Shown here: positions 1-8,413 of the stretch, one piece after another | Layout of the letters: every line of letters begins with the position of its first letter | Numbering within the stretch: the first letter of the stretch is position 1 | DNA from: Pilosibacter fragilis | Lineage (GTDB): Bacteria; Bacillota; Clostridia; Lachnospirales; Lachnospiraceae | Direction of reading: 5' to 3' | DNA: 64,000 bases | Assembly: GCF_032490495.1 (NCBI RefSeq) | Contig: NZ_JAVYJB010000017.1 | Coordinates: forward strand, 1 to 64,000 | Notes under the pieces: generated by a model | The model's database searches: none | Told to the model about the DNA's origin: nothing | What the model saw: only the letters and a program-made list of their open reading frames with translations | Position numbers and translations under genes: made by a program

Positions 1-210
1 CGTGGCTGAAATGTCTGCATCTGCCGCTTCAATATCCGCTGCTTTTAACGCCGCTTCCTGTGCCTCCTCCATAGGGATCATCTGTGTCTGCTCCTTCGTC
101 TGCTCCTGGCTGCTTTGCTGCGGAATACTGGCTGCCGCATTATCTCTGCATCCGGTCAAGGTCATTGCAAGTGCAAATGCCACTCCGGTAAAAATCCATT
201 TCTTTCTCAT
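1..210 (-). CDS. Lipoprotein, N-terminal part, runs off window
   Basis: Only the first 70 codons lie in the window. The protein starts with MRKKW, a hydrophobic stretch and a lipobox (LTGC, Cys at residue 21), so it should be exported and lipid-anchored on the outer face of the membrane. After the Cys comes a Gln/Glu-rich linker and then an EEAQEAALKAADI segment that resembles the beginning of a PepSY domain; the rest is missing. An AAGGATAAGAAAGAG stretch precedes the ATG. PepSY is an inference from a short match. The gene lies outside the ICE boundary proposed at 2106. Confidence 0.7.
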   Translation of the reverse strand, partial: MRKKWIFTGVAFALAMTLTGCRDNAAASIPQQSSQEQTKEQTQMIPMEEAQEAALKAADIEAADADISAT

Positions 211-401
211 ACTCTTTCTTATCCTTCCTATCAGATTGGAATGAGTAAAGTGTAGCCGATATCCTGCCAGATTACAAGTGAAATTTTTGTGTACAGGGTA
301 TACTTGTAAAAATCTAACAAATATAGTGACACTTGCAATACCGTAAATTGCGCCGCCCATGCCTCTTTTTACAGATTCCCTGATTGTCTCCATTTTGTAT
401 A

Positions 402-428
402 ACAAAAGGCAGCCCACTATGGACTACC
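402..428 (-). terminator. Probable terminator after the minus-strand repA operon
   Basis: On the minus strand GGTAGTCC and GGGCTGCC can pair (with two G-U pairs) around a short loop and are followed by TTTTG. It lies about 75 bases beyond the repA stop codon, where a terminator is expected. Confidence 0.45.
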
Positions 429-502
429 CTGATAAAAATAAAAAGCAGCAAATCATTTGCTATGTGTAGTGATATTCTATAGAATCAGTACTGTGTATTC
501 AT

Positions 503-1336
503 TTATAGAAGCGGATTCCTATCAAAATATATACCAAGATTACTGTTTCTCTCCAGTGAATGTCTTTCTTCTTTAATGTACCTCCAGGACATAACATATC
601 GAATGTGTTCGACATTCAGTTTCATAAACCGACTGCGGACAATTTCTGCTGGACGTTCCTCTGCACCAATGCGAATCAATGGTCGCTTCGTGCAAACTGT
701 TTCAACGATCAACTCCAGAATGTTATCCAACATTTCGGAATCGTAAGGGTAATCCTTCTTCAACAAATCAATACTGAGCTGATCCGAGAAATAATCAAAG
801 TATTCTTGATACCGGTCATTCTCGTCCATCATTCCACCATTTCCGGAAGGAAAGATAGAATCAGTATCACTAAATTCAGTATTTTTAATATCAGTATTAT
901 TACATTGTGATTTCGGAAGTTCTTGAGTTGTGATTTCCATTGTTCCAGAATTGTGATTTTCACAATTCAAGAGTTGTGAATCCACAGCAGAGATAAAGTT
1001 CTTCACATAGATCAGGTTGGGCTTTCCCAAACCCTGGCGCTTACGTTCAATCAATCCTGCTTTCTCCTCAAGTTCACTGAGCAGCTTGATAGCCTTTTGT
1101 TCAGCACAGTTCAGAGCCATCTTCGCTTCGTCGATTGTAAAAATGATATACACTCGACCGTTTTGATCGATCCAACCATTCTTGGCAGACAGGCTCATGC
1201 GGTCAAGCAAAATGCCATACAGCATCTTGGCATCGGCAGAAATATTCCAAAACCTCTCGTTCGTGAACAACACCTTCGGAACTCGATAGAATGTGAATAG
1301 CTCGGATTGCTGACCGTAAAAATAATCAAAACTCAC
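503..1336 (-). CDS. repA: Replication initiator protein A (RepA-type, with DUF6017)
   Basis: This 277-residue protein has the layout of RepA-like replication proteins of clostridial plasmids and ICEs. Residues about 15-115 form a winged-helix initiator domain (FYRVPKVLF, LSAKNGWIDQNGRVYI, LSELEEKAGLIERKRQG). A Ser/Thr/Asn-rich linker follows, and the C-terminus from about 165 is DUF6017-like (DYPYDSEMLDNILELIVETV, EIVRSRFMKLN). The same C-terminal domain recurs in the protein at 4782. The start is a GTG that overlaps the stop of the upstream 44-residue gene (GTGTGA), so translation is probably coupled. It lies outside the proposed ICE end and may belong to a neighbouring or remnant element. 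Confidence 0.82.
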   Translation of the reverse strand: MSFDYFYGQQSELFTFYRVPKVLFTNERFWNISADAKMLYGILLDRMSLSAKNGWIDQNGRVYIIFTIDEAKMALNCAEQKAIKLLSELEEKAGLIERKRQGLGKPNLIYVKNFISAVDSQLLNCENHNSGTMEITTQELPKSQCNNTDIKNTEFSDTDSIFPSGNGGMMDENDRYQEYFDYFSDQLSIDLLKKDYPYDSEMLDNILELIVETVCTKRPLIRIGAEERPAEIVRSRFMKLNVEHIRYVMSWRYIKEERHSLERNSNLGIYFDRNPLL

Positions 1337-1467
1337 ACGGCTTCACCACTTTCTTTCTGCGGAAAACTTTCTGTTGTCAGTAGAACGCTGCAGAAAGTCG
1401 TATCCGTCTTTTCGTGAGGACATCGGGCAAAATAGCAGAAGCGGTATTCCTGTTCATACGCATCCAT
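1333..1467 (-). CDS. Small Cys-containing protein between Cys-rich ORF and repA
   Basis: A 44-residue ORF (MDAYEQEYRFCYFARC...) with Cys at the FCYFARCPH and TTFCS positions. It starts inside the end of the upstream Cys-rich gene (14-base overlap) and stops on the GTG start of repA, so the three genes read as one tightly coupled operon. No family is recognised. That coupling is the main argument that it is real. Confidence 0.5.
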   Translation of the reverse strand: MDAYEQEYRFCYFARCPHEKTDTTFCSVLLTTESFPQKESGEAV

Positions 1468-1693
1468 ACCAACGAAGCCCCACTTCACGCATAACCTTCT
1501 TCGTACACCAGCCAATGCACGGGTGATCTCGCCCATAGGGACAGTCATCACATTCCGACTTGGATTTCGGTGGCAAAGAGATTAAGTAGTAGCAATTATT
1601 TCTACCCAGACGGCAACCCTTTCTGCCATTCGTCCAGTAGTAGCAGTAATGGCAATCGCTCGGCTTGTCTGCGGCATAAACAGGCTTGCTCAA
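1454..1693 (-). CDS. Small cysteine-rich protein upstream of repA
   Basis: A 79-residue protein with paired Cys (CHYCYYW, CRLGRNNCYY, CDDCPYGRDHPCIGWC), probably a small zinc-binding protein. I chose a TTG start at 1693 because a good ribosome site (TTGGAGGTG) lies 8 bases before it. Earlier in-frame ATGs at 1738 and 1765 fall next to or inside a terminator-like hairpin and lack a ribosome site. It heads an operon with the 44-residue gene and repA. The function is unknown; a regulatory role in replication is only a guess. Confidence 0.6.
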   Translation of the reverse strand: MSKPVYAADKPSDCHYCYYWTNGRKGCRLGRNNCYYLISLPPKSKSECDDCPYGRDHPCIGWCTKKVMREVGLRWYGCV

Positions 1694-1738
1694 ATAAAAC
1701 ACCTCCAATCTCTTGTATTTGCCCATGGTTTTGGGCAT

Positions 1739-1786
1739 AAAAAAAGAGCGCCTATCCATCCCCAATGCGGGGCAAATAGACGCTCT
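1739..1786 (-). terminator. Hairpin with T run before the Cys-rich/repA operon
   Basis: On the minus strand AGAGCGTCTAT pairs with ATAGGCGCTCT across a short loop that itself contains CCCC/GGGG, followed by seven T. It sits directly upstream of the Cys-rich gene, so it is either the terminator of an upstream unit or an attenuator of the repA operon. Confidence 0.6.
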
Positions 1787-2105
1787 ATGTAGATAACGAT
1801 ATTCAATTTTATCTGCTATAACTGCATGTTACTCAAAACATCCGCCTTTTTTGATTAGCTGGATTTTTGGCACGATTTTGGGGCTGATTAGCAGGAAGGG
1901 CATTTTCATTAGCAAGAACAGCCTGTTTTCTGCTAAAAATTAGCTGGCGATTTTGTCTTATAACAACCGTTCGATTCTGGAGGGCTTGTCAAAAATCAAA
2001 TTTTGGAGTAGAATTCTATCCCATACAGTGAAAGAGCTTTTTCGTGCCTTTTCATATAAGAAAAGCCGAAAACCCTTGAAAACAAAGGCTTTCGGCGTTG
2101 TTCAC

Positions 2106-2155
2106 TGGCGTCCATAAGAGGATTTGAACCTCCGACCCCACGCTTAGGAGATGGA
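2106..2155 (-). tRNA. 3' half of tRNA-Arg (anticodon CCU), likely att site copy
   Basis: Read on the minus strand, the segment has an anticodon loop CTCCTAA with CCT in place, the 3' anticodon strand, a T arm (GGAGG TTCAAAT CCTCT) and an acceptor end finishing in GCCA. The 5' anticodon strand (TCCAT) does not pair with GCGTG, so the tRNA breaks in the anticodon stem. No D arm or 5' acceptor strand follows. This is what an element inserted into a tRNA 3' end leaves at its far border. By orientation the element lies to the right, towards parA. It is not a functional tRNA. Confidence 0.62.
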
Positions 2156-2240
2156 CCCAGTGCATATATTCCCTATCAACAGGGATAAAGAAAATGCAGT
2201 TATATCAAGGCTTTTCTCCATGTTCTCTATAAACCTTGTA

Positions 2241-2300
2241 CAAGCAAAATCAAGCAAAAACAAAGGATTTTAGCCCCCTATTGTTTGCACTCTGTTTGCA
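2241..2300. repeat. Possible integrase arm-type repeats near ICE end
   Basis: Two short direct repeats, AAGCAAAAtCAAGCAAAA (2242-2259) and TGTTTGCActcTGTTTGCA (2282-2300), lie in opposite orientation within 150 bases of the tRNA fragment. Such AT-rich paired repeats near an ICE end are typical arm-binding sites of tyrosine integrases. A TTTGGC-gtta-GCCAAA palindrome lies just after (2312-2327). No integrase gene is in the window, so the assignment is by position only. Confidence 0.3.
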
Positions 2301-2423
2301 AAGGCGCGAAATTTGGCGTTAGCCAAAAGTTCAATTCCCGTCGAGACTTAATTATATTCATGGTATCGTGGACATAGTTTACCATACATAGAGGTTCATT
2401 ACAAGAGGTATTGAGCCAGTGAA

Positions 2424-2471
2424 AGTGCCTGTTTTATCTTTCTCAGGAAAGGTAAAGCAGGCACTTTTTTT
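2424..2471 (+). terminator. Rho-independent terminator or attenuator before parA
   Basis: AGTGCCTGTTTTA pairs with TAAAGCAGGCACT and is followed by seven T. It lies between the ICE end and parA and would insulate the ICE from transcription entering from the chromosome. It ends 34 bases before the parA ATG, so parA must be transcribed through it or from a promoter in the short gap. Confidence 0.75.
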
Positions 2472-2505
2472 CATATCTAAACTTAGAAAGAAATGAGGTG
2501 AAATC

Positions 2506-3327
2506 ATGAATACACAGATTATTGCCATAGCCAACCAAAAAGGTGGTGTCGGCAAAACAACCACTTGTGCCAATCTTGGAATTGGTCTGGCGCAGTCCGG
2601 GAAGAAAGTCCTTCTGATTGACGGAGACCCACAGGGAAGCCTGACCATCAGCTTGGGCAATCCCCAGCCTGATAAGCTGCCCTTTACACTGTCAGACGCT
2701 ATGGGCCGTATTTTGATGGATGAACCAATTCGTCCCGGCGAGGGTATCCTGCACCACCCTGAGGGCGTAGACCTGATGCCTGCGGACATCCAGCTATCTG
2801 GTATGGAGGTATCTCTGGTAAACGCTATGAGCCGAGAAACCATTCTGCGACAATATCTGGACACGCTGAAGGGGCAATACTCCCATATCCTTATTGATTG
2901 CCAGCCCTCCCTGGGTATGCTTACGGTCAATGCACTGGCTGCCGCTAATAGGGTTATAATCCCCGTCCAGGCAGAGTATCTTCCAGCTAAAGGTTTGGAG
3001 CAGCTTTTGCAAACTATCAATAAGGTTCGCAGACAAATCAATCCCAAGCTGCAAATTGATGGGATTCTGCTGACGATGGTAGACAGCCGAACCAATTTTG
3101 CCAAAGAAATCTCCGCTCTTCTGCGCGAAACCTATGGCAGTAAGATCAAGGTGTTTACATCAGAAATTCCTCATTCTGTCAGGGCTAAAGAAATCAGTGC
3201 TGAAGGAAAAAGCATTTATGCCCATGATCCTAATGGCAAAGTGGCTGAGGGCTACAAAAATCTGACGAAGGAGGTATTGAAACTTGAAAAGCAGCGCGAA
3301 AAAAATAGAGCTGGCCTCAGTAGATGA
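2506..3327 (+). CDS. parA: ParA family partition ATPase
   Basis: A 273-residue ParA/Soj-type ATPase. The deviant Walker A motif KGGVGKTTT lies at residues 11-19, followed by LLIDGDPQGSLT (switch/Walker A') and HILIDCQPSLGMLTVNAL (Walker B region near 125). With ParB it forms a segregation system that stabilises the excised, replicating ICE. The ribosome site is GAGGTG ahead of ATG. parB overlaps its 3' end by 44 bases in another frame. It is the first ICE gene inside the left boundary, the usual place in this ICE class. Confidence 0.93.
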   Translation: MNTQIIAIANQKGGVGKTTTCANLGIGLAQSGKKVLLIDGDPQGSLTISLGNPQPDKLPFTLSDAMGRILMDEPIRPGEGILHHPEGVDLMPADIQLSGMEVSLVNAMSRETILRQYLDTLKGQYSHILIDCQPSLGMLTVNALAAANRVIIPVQAEYLPAKGLEQLLQTINKVRRQINPKLQIDGILLTMVDSRTNFAKEISALLRETYGSKIKVFTSEIPHSVRAKEISAEGKSIYAHDPNGKVAEGYKNLTKEVLKLEKQREKNRAGLSR

Positions 3328-4213
3328 CCTGTTTTCTACAGAAGAAAGTCGGCAAGACGAGCAACTGGAAAAAATTCAGGAAATTCCCCTATCTGAACTG
3401 CATCCGTTCAAGGATCACCCCTTCAAGGTCAAGGATGATGATGCAATGATAGAAACCGCAGACAGCATCAAAAAGTATGGTGTGTTGGTTCCTGCGATTG
3501 CCAGACCACTGCCTGATGGCGGTTATGAGCTGGTAGCCGGTCACAGACGCCGCAGAGCCAGCGAATTGGCCGGAAAAGAAACCATGCCTGTCATTGTGCG
3601 CGACTTGGATGACGATGCTGCCACAATTATTATGGTTGACAGCAATTTGCAGCGAGAAAATCTGCTCCCCAGTGAAAGGGCTTTTGCCTACAAAATGAAG
3701 CTGGAAGCCATTAAACATCAAGGAGCAAGAACAGACCTGACTTCTGTTCAAGTTGAACAGAAGTTGAGCGCCAGAGACCAGGTGGCAAAAGAAGCCGGTG
3801 AACGAAGCGGTATCCAGGTAATGCGATATGTTCGTTTGACTGAACTGATTCCAGAGCTTTTGGATATGGTGGATGAAAAGAAAATCGCATTTAACCCAGC
3901 CTATGAACTCTCTTTTTTGAAACCGGACGAACAGCAAATGCTGGTGGAAACAATGGACTATGAGCAGGCTACCCCTTCTCTCTCTCAGGCTCAGCGAATG
4001 AAAAAGTTCAGCCAGGAAGGGAAATTGTCAGAAGATGTGATGCTTGCCATCATGTCAGAGGAAAAAAAGGGTGATCTGGATAAAGTGACCTTGAGCAGCG
4101 ATACCTTGCGAAAGTATTTCCCCAAAAGCTATACACCGGCCAAAATGCAGGAAACCATTATTAAACTGCTGGAACAATGGCAGAAAAAACGCCAACGAGA
4201 TCAGGAACGATGA
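3284..4213 (+). CDS. parB: ParB/Spo0J family partition protein
   Basis: A 309-residue ParB-like protein. The N-terminal ParB/Srx domain (IPLSELHPFKDHPFKV, LVAGHRRRRASEL, with the GHRR CTP-binding motif at about 86-90) is followed by a helix-turn-helix region (SGIQVMRYVRLTELIPELL) and a basic C-terminus. The start is a TTG at 3284 with GGAGG ten bases upstream, inside the end of parA. It binds parS-like sites, which I did not locate. Confidence 0.92.
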   Translation: MKSSAKKIELASVDDLFSTEESRQDEQLEKIQEIPLSELHPFKDHPFKVKDDDAMIETADSIKKYGVLVPAIARPLPDGGYELVAGHRRRRASELAGKETMPVIVRDLDDDAATIIMVDSNLQRENLLPSERAFAYKMKLEAIKHQGARTDLTSVQVEQKLSARDQVAKEAGERSGIQVMRYVRLTELIPELLDMVDEKKIAFNPAYELSFLKPDEQQMLVETMDYEQATPSLSQAQRMKKFSQEGKLSEDVMLAIMSEEKKGDLDKVTLSSDTLRKYFPKSYTPAKMQETIIKLLEQWQKKRQRDQER

Positions 4214-4224
4214 AGGGAGAGCCT

Positions 4225-4497
4225 ATGAAAGATATTGCAGCAAGGGAGCTGAAAGGCCACAACATTCTTGCAGTGGAGCGATTTTGGGACAGCACTTGCT
4301 GGATGATTGAGTTTACTGTCTTGCGCCCTACTGCTTATGGAGAACCTGGTGACGAAATGAGGCTTTTTCTCACAGAGGACGGGTATCAGTCAGCTCTGCA
4401 AAGCCAGCAGCGTCGAGAAATCAAAATTAAGAGATATGCTCATGTTATTGAGGGGCATATCCTCGACTTCAAGCCTAAAAAACACCGTCGTTCATAA
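4225..4497 (+). CDS. Conserved ICE protein of unknown function (paralogue of 6488-6799)
   Basis: A 90-residue protein starting at the ATG after GGGAGAGCCT. It shares with the protein at 6488 a pattern of an aromatic/acidic N-terminal half, then R-LFLT/S-x-GYxxAL-x-SQ, IKI, HA-V and a final Asp region. I do not recognise a named domain. It lies directly downstream of parB, before the replication gene, so it probably serves maintenance or regulation of the ICE rather than the transfer channel. Confidence 0.7.
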   Translation: MKDIAARELKGHNILAVERFWDSTCWMIEFTVLRPTAYGEPGDEMRLFLTEDGYQSALQSQQRREIKIKRYAHVIEGHILDFKPKKHRRS

Positions 4498-4525
4498 CCG
4501 ATACAACAAAAGGAAAGGAATGAAT

Positions 4526-4714
4526 ATGTGTACTGTAAGAGAAATCCGAGAAGCTATTCAAGAAGATTGCCGCTCACAGCGTGATATGGAATCCACCGAG
4601 ATTGACCGTGTTTTTCAAACCTTACCATTTTCTCAGGAAAGGGATCTGTTTGATAAACCACCAATGCCAAAACGCCTCTACCGACGCAAGAAAAAAGATA
4701 CAGACAGACCCTAA
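4526..4714 (+). CDS. Small conserved ICE protein, basic C-terminus
   Basis: A 62-residue protein (MCTVREIREAIQED...) with an acidic amphipathic N-terminus and a basic tail (KRLYRRKKK). I place the start at the ATG seven bases after AGGAAAGG rather than the one immediately abutting it. The function is unknown. It is closed by a terminator at 4721. Confidence 0.6.
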   Translation: MCTVREIREAIQEDCRSQRDMESTEIDRVFQTLPFSQERDLFDKPPMPKRLYRRKKKDTDRP

Positions 4715-4720
4715 CCGCTG

Positions 4721-4751
4721 CCACAATTCTTTTATGAATTGCGGCTTTTTT
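4721..4751 (+). terminator. Terminator after the parAB segment
   Basis: CCACAATTC and GAATTGCGG form a hairpin followed by CTTTTTT, just after the stop codon at 4714. It separates the parAB unit from the next operon. Confidence 0.75.
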
Positions 4752-4781
4752 CATACCTGAGAAATGAAAGGAGTGAAGTAA

Positions 4782-5660
4782 ATGGCTGTTTTTCGTGTAG
4801 AACGCACTGGCGATTACACGGTTATGAGCAATTTTCATCTAAAAGACAAACGACTTTCTTTGAAGGCAAAGGGTCTCTTGTCGCAGATGTTATCTCTGCC
4901 TGATGACTGGGATTATACGCTGTCAGGACTCAGCTATATCAATCGAGAAAGCAAAGATGCAATCCGCTCTGCTGTCAATGAGCTTGAAACAGCCGGATAC
5001 ATTCGACGCAGACAGACAACTGATGCTTCTGGTAAATTCGCAGCCAATGAGTATACCATTTTTGAGCGTCCCATCGAGGGAGAACCGATGTTGGATAAGC
5101 CGTTGTCGGAAAACCCGATAACGGTAAACCCGTCAGCGGTAAATCCGTTACCGGAAAATCCAACACAATTAAATACTAAGAAATCAAATACCCAAAAACA
5201 AAATACTCATGGATCAAATACCGATTCCATTCCCTTCCGGGAAACAGCGGCGGTAATACCGCCGGAACGGAAAGGAAGGGATGCGATGTCTGTCACAGAG
5301 ATAGAAAATTATCGGGAATTGATTTTGGAGAATATCGAGTATGATTGTCTGAAGCAGCGTTATCCTCTCTACCTGGATGACCTGAATGAGATCGTAGAGC
5401 TGTTGGTAGAAACGGTCTGTGCCAAACGAAAGACCACCCGGATCTCTGGTGCGGACTTTCCTCATGAAATTGTACGCTCCCGCTTTTTGAAGCTGGACAG
5501 CTCTCACATCGAGTTTGTCATGGACTGTCTGCAAAAGAACACCACCCAGGTACACAACATCAAGCAGTACCTGCTTGCAGTGCTGTTCAACGCTCCTACC
5601 ACCATGAATAACCACTACACTTCACTGGTAAATCACGATATGCACGCAGGCGGCTGGTAA
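4782..5660 (+). CDS. Helix-turn-helix replication protein with DUF6017
   Basis: A 292-residue protein. Residues 1-100 form a winged helix-turn-helix (LSLKAKGLLSQMLSLPDDWDYT, LETAGYIRRRQTT) like those of RepA/DnaD-type initiators. Residues about 105-150 are a low-complexity Asn/Pro/Thr linker. The remainder is DUF6017 (CLKQRYPLYLDDLNEIVELLVETV, HEIVRSRFLKL), shared with repA at 503-1336. It starts at an ATG after AAAGGAG. It is probably the ICE's own replication initiator; no origin repeats were found beside it. Confidence 0.82.
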   Translation: MAVFRVERTGDYTVMSNFHLKDKRLSLKAKGLLSQMLSLPDDWDYTLSGLSYINRESKDAIRSAVNELETAGYIRRRQTTDASGKFAANEYTIFERPIEGEPMLDKPLSENPITVNPSAVNPLPENPTQLNTKKSNTQKQNTHGSNTDSIPFRETAAVIPPERKGRDAMSVTEIENYRELILENIEYDCLKQRYPLYLDDLNEIVELLVETVCAKRKTTRISGADFPHEIVRSRFLKLDSSHIEFVMDCLQKNTTQVHNIKQYLLAVLFNAPTTMNNHYTSLVNHDMHAGGW

Positions 5661-5696
5661 TCAGCCGCTTTTGTATTACACCAAAGGAGGCACAGC

Positions 5697-6464
5697 ATGA
5701 ATCAGATTGAAATTTTCAATAGTCCAGAGTTCGGAAGCATTCGCACTTTGGAACAGAATGGCAAAGTATTATTTTGCGGTACAGATGTGGCAACAGCGCT
5801 GGGATATACCAATCCACGCAAAGCTGTCCGCGACCATACCAGGGGTGGAACGAAATGTTCCATAGGGGTCCAGACTGGGAAAAAGGCAGATGGAAGCCCC
5901 GCGGTACAAATGGTCGAAATGCTCTTTATCCCCGAAGGTGATCTATATCGTCTGATCGCCCATAGTAAACTGCCGTCAGCGGAACGGTTTGAACAATGGG
6001 TGTTTGATGAAGTTCTACCTGCCATTCGCAAGCACGGAGCCTATCTCACAAAAGAGAAGTTGTGGGAGATAGCCACTTCTCCGGAAGCTCTGATAAAGCT
6101 CTGCTCCGAGCTGCTTGCTGAGCGGGAAGAAAATGCGTCGCTACGAGAGGAAAATGCCCTGCTGGAGAGTAAGGCAGCCTTTTATGATTTGTTCATCGAC
6201 CTCAATCACAGTACCAACCTCCGCACCACCGCCAAAGAGTTGCTTGTCCCGGAGCGTCGGTTTGTCCGTTTCCTTCTGGAAAAGCGTTTTGTGTACCGCA
6301 CCGCATCCGGTAATGTACTGCCCTATGCAAAGCCAGCCAATGAAGGACTGTTTTGTGTCAAAGACTACTGCAATCACGGGCATATCGGCTCCTATACGCT
6401 GATAACCCCGCAAGGCAAACTCTACTTTGCTCAGCTGAGAGACATGATTTTGATGGTTGTATGA
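5697..6464 (+). CDS. Phage-type antirepressor (BRO-N plus KilA-C domain)
   Basis: A 255-residue protein with an N-terminal BRO domain (LFCGTDVATALGYTNPRKAVRDH, ERFEQWVFDEVLPAIRKHGAYL, residues 10-115), a coiled coil (ELLAEREENASLREENALLE, about 140-160) and a C-terminal KilA-C/ANT domain (TTAKELLVPERRFVRFLLEKRFVYR). In phages this pair inactivates a repressor. In an ICE it probably helps switch between the quiet state and excision/transfer. The start follows AAAGGAGGCACAGC. Confidence 0.88.
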   Translation: MNQIEIFNSPEFGSIRTLEQNGKVLFCGTDVATALGYTNPRKAVRDHTRGGTKCSIGVQTGKKADGSPAVQMVEMLFIPEGDLYRLIAHSKLPSAERFEQWVFDEVLPAIRKHGAYLTKEKLWEIATSPEALIKLCSELLAEREENASLREENALLESKAAFYDLFIDLNHSTNLRTTAKELLVPERRFVRFLLEKRFVYRTASGNVLPYAKPANEGLFCVKDYCNHGHIGSYTLITPQGKLYFAQLRDMILMVV

Positions 6465-6487
6465 GAGTGGGAAAGGAAGTGAGTTTT

Positions 6488-6799
6488 ATGCCAGAAGGCA
6501 AAACAATCGGTCAGCTGATGGAAGAAATGCGCCAGAAAGCTGGAGCGCAGAACTATCACGGCCATGACTACATGGATCTCCAGCGATTTGCTGAGAACAC
6601 CCGGCACATGATTATTTTTGATGTGCTGACGCATGACTCCCCGGTGGGCTGGAAAGGTGAACGAACCCGCCTGTTTTTGTCAGATAAGGGCTATGAAAAA
6701 GCTCTGGACAGTCAGGCAAAGGGACAGATCAAGATTCTCAGTCATGCAAAGGTCAGAAATGGAGATTTGCTCTATGACCGTTCTGAGCAAATTCGTTGA
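6488..6799 (+). CDS. Conserved ICE protein of unknown function (paralogue of 4225-4497)
   Basis: A 103-residue protein (MPEGKTIGQLMEEM...). Its C-terminal half matches the 4225 protein: RTRLFLSDKGYEKALDSQ, IKILSHAKV and a final acidic tail. The start is the ATG after GGAAGTGAGTTTT. The two copies flank the DUF6017 and antirepressor genes, suggesting an ancient duplication. A 13-codon ORF at 6810-6851 follows and may be a short leader for pcfB, but the evidence for that is weak. Confidence 0.65.
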   Translation: MPEGKTIGQLMEEMRQKAGAQNYHGHDYMDLQRFAENTRHMIIFDVLTHDSPVGWKGERTRLFLSDKGYEKALDSQAKGQIKILSHAKVRNGDLLYDRSEQIR

Positions 6800-6893
6800 G
6801 GGCGGTTCGATGAAGAAATACCTTCTCCGGCGGCTGGTGGTCCCACCTTAGAAGAAAATACACCACACCTGCAAACTTCGTGGAAAGGAGGCG

Positions 6894-7400
6894 ATGAAAA
6901 TGCAGGAAGAAGTGGAAAACAGGACTTTAACGCTGGTTGTCAGCGGAACAAAGTTCACCGGGCGTCTGCTTAAAGCCGCCATCAGCAAGTACATGGCCCA
7001 CTGCAAGGAAAAGAAGCTGCAAAAGCAGAGAAGCCGTGATGCCCCTGTGACACCCCACGGCAAACAGACCGTCAAGCAGCTTATTGGTCAGAATCAGGGA
7101 ATCTCCAATATCGAGATCACAGACCCCTCCATCAAGGAATTTGAGAAGATCGCCCGGAAATATGGTGTGGACTATGCGGTGAAGAAAGACCGCAGCAGCT
7201 CCCCGCCCAAGTACCTGATCTTTTTCAAAGGCCGTGACGCCGATGCGCTGACCGCTGCATTTACCGAGTACACCAGCAAAAAGGTCAAGAAGGCCGAGAA
7301 AACGGAACGCCCGTCTGTGCTGGCAAAACTCAGTCAGTTCAAAGAGATGGTCAAAAATGCCGTGGTGGACCGCACCAAGCGAAAGGAGCTGGAACGATGA
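6894..7400 (+). CDS. pcfB: PcfB family (DUF3801) relaxosome accessory protein
   Basis: A 168-residue DUF3801/PcfB-type protein (VSGTKFTGRLLKAAISKYMAH near the start, DYAVKKDRSSSPPKYLIFFKGRDAD in the centre, basic C-terminus). In pCF10 and Tn1549-like elements PcfB links the relaxosome to the coupling protein. The start follows GGAAAGGAGGCG. Its stop overlaps the virD4 ATG (ATGA), the expected operon partner. Confidence 0.85.
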   Translation: MKMQEEVENRTLTLVVSGTKFTGRLLKAAISKYMAHCKEKKLQKQRSRDAPVTPHGKQTVKQLIGQNQGISNIEITDPSIKEFEKIARKYGVDYAVKKDRSSSPPKYLIFFKGRDADALTAAFTEYTSKKVKKAEKTERPSVLAKLSQFKEMVKNAVVDRTKRKELER

Positions 7401-8413
7401 AAAAGCAGTTTGACATCAAAAAGCTCGTTTTGCTGAACCTGCCCTATCTCCTGATGGGGCTGTTTGCTACTAACTTCGGGGAGGCATGGCGACTGGCTCA
7501 GGGGGCAAATGCTTCAGAGAAATTCCTTTCCCTGTTTGCTGTCCTGCCTGGGGCGCTGCAAAGTTTCTGGCCCAGCCTGCACCCGTTGGATCTGCTGGTA
7601 GGGCTGTGCTGCGGTGCTGGCCTGCGTCTGGCGGTGTACCTCAAAAGTAAAAACGCCAAGAAGTACCGTCACGGTATGGAGTATGGCTCTGCCCGTTGGG
7701 GAACCCGTGAGGATATTGCACCCTACATCGACCCGGTGTTCCAGAACAATGTGATTCTGACGAAAACGGAGAGCCTGACAATGAACAGCCGCCCCAAGGA
7801 CCCAAAGACCGCCAGAAACAAAAATGTGCTGGTGATTGGCGGCTCCGGTTCCGGTAAGACCCGCTTCTGGCTCAAACCGAATCTGATGCAGATGCACAGT
7901 TCTTATGTGGTCACAGACCCGAAGGGAACCATTTTGGTGGAGTGCGGAAAAATGCTCCAAAGGGGCGCACCCAAATTGGGGAAGGACGGAAAGCCCATGA
8001 AGGATAAACACGGCAAGGTCATTTATGAGCCGTACCGAATCAAGGTCCTAAATACCATTAACTTCAAGAAGTCCATGCACTATAACCCTTTCGCCTATAT
8101 CCATAGCGAAAAGGACATTTTGAAGCTGGTAACAACGCTGATCGCCAATACCAAAGGCGAAGGCAAGGCCGGAGACGATTTCTGGGTAAAAGCAGAAACC
8201 TTGTTGTACTGCGCGCTTATTGGCTATATCCATTATGAGGCTCCGGTGGAGGAACAAAACTTCTCCACCCTCATTGAGTTCATCAACGCCATGGAAGTCC
8301 GTGAGGATGACGAGGAGTTCAAAAACCCCGTAGACCTGATGTTTGATGCACTGGAAGCCGAGAAGCCAAACCACTTTGCGGTGCGCCAGTATAAGAAATA
8401 TAAGCTGGCCGCC

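Noticed and set aside
2..244. An 80-residue plus-strand protein at the window start
   Set aside because: It is the antisense shadow of the minus-strand lipoprotein, which has a start, ribosome site and lipobox.
2325..2352. A second tRNA 3' end (GTTCAATTCCCG...GAGACTTA)
   Set aside because: The T-stem strands do not pair (AAAAG against CCCGT) and no CCA end or anticodon arm is present.
2379..3104. A 241-residue minus-strand ORF opposite parA
   Set aside because: Composition (Ser/Arg/Ile rich, no domain) and full overlap with the clear ParA gene mark it as a shadow.
6810..6851. A 13-codon ORF (MKKYLLRRLVVPP) before pcfB
   Set aside because: It is too short to separate from chance and has only a weak GAGGGCGG ahead; it is mentioned under the neighbouring gene only.
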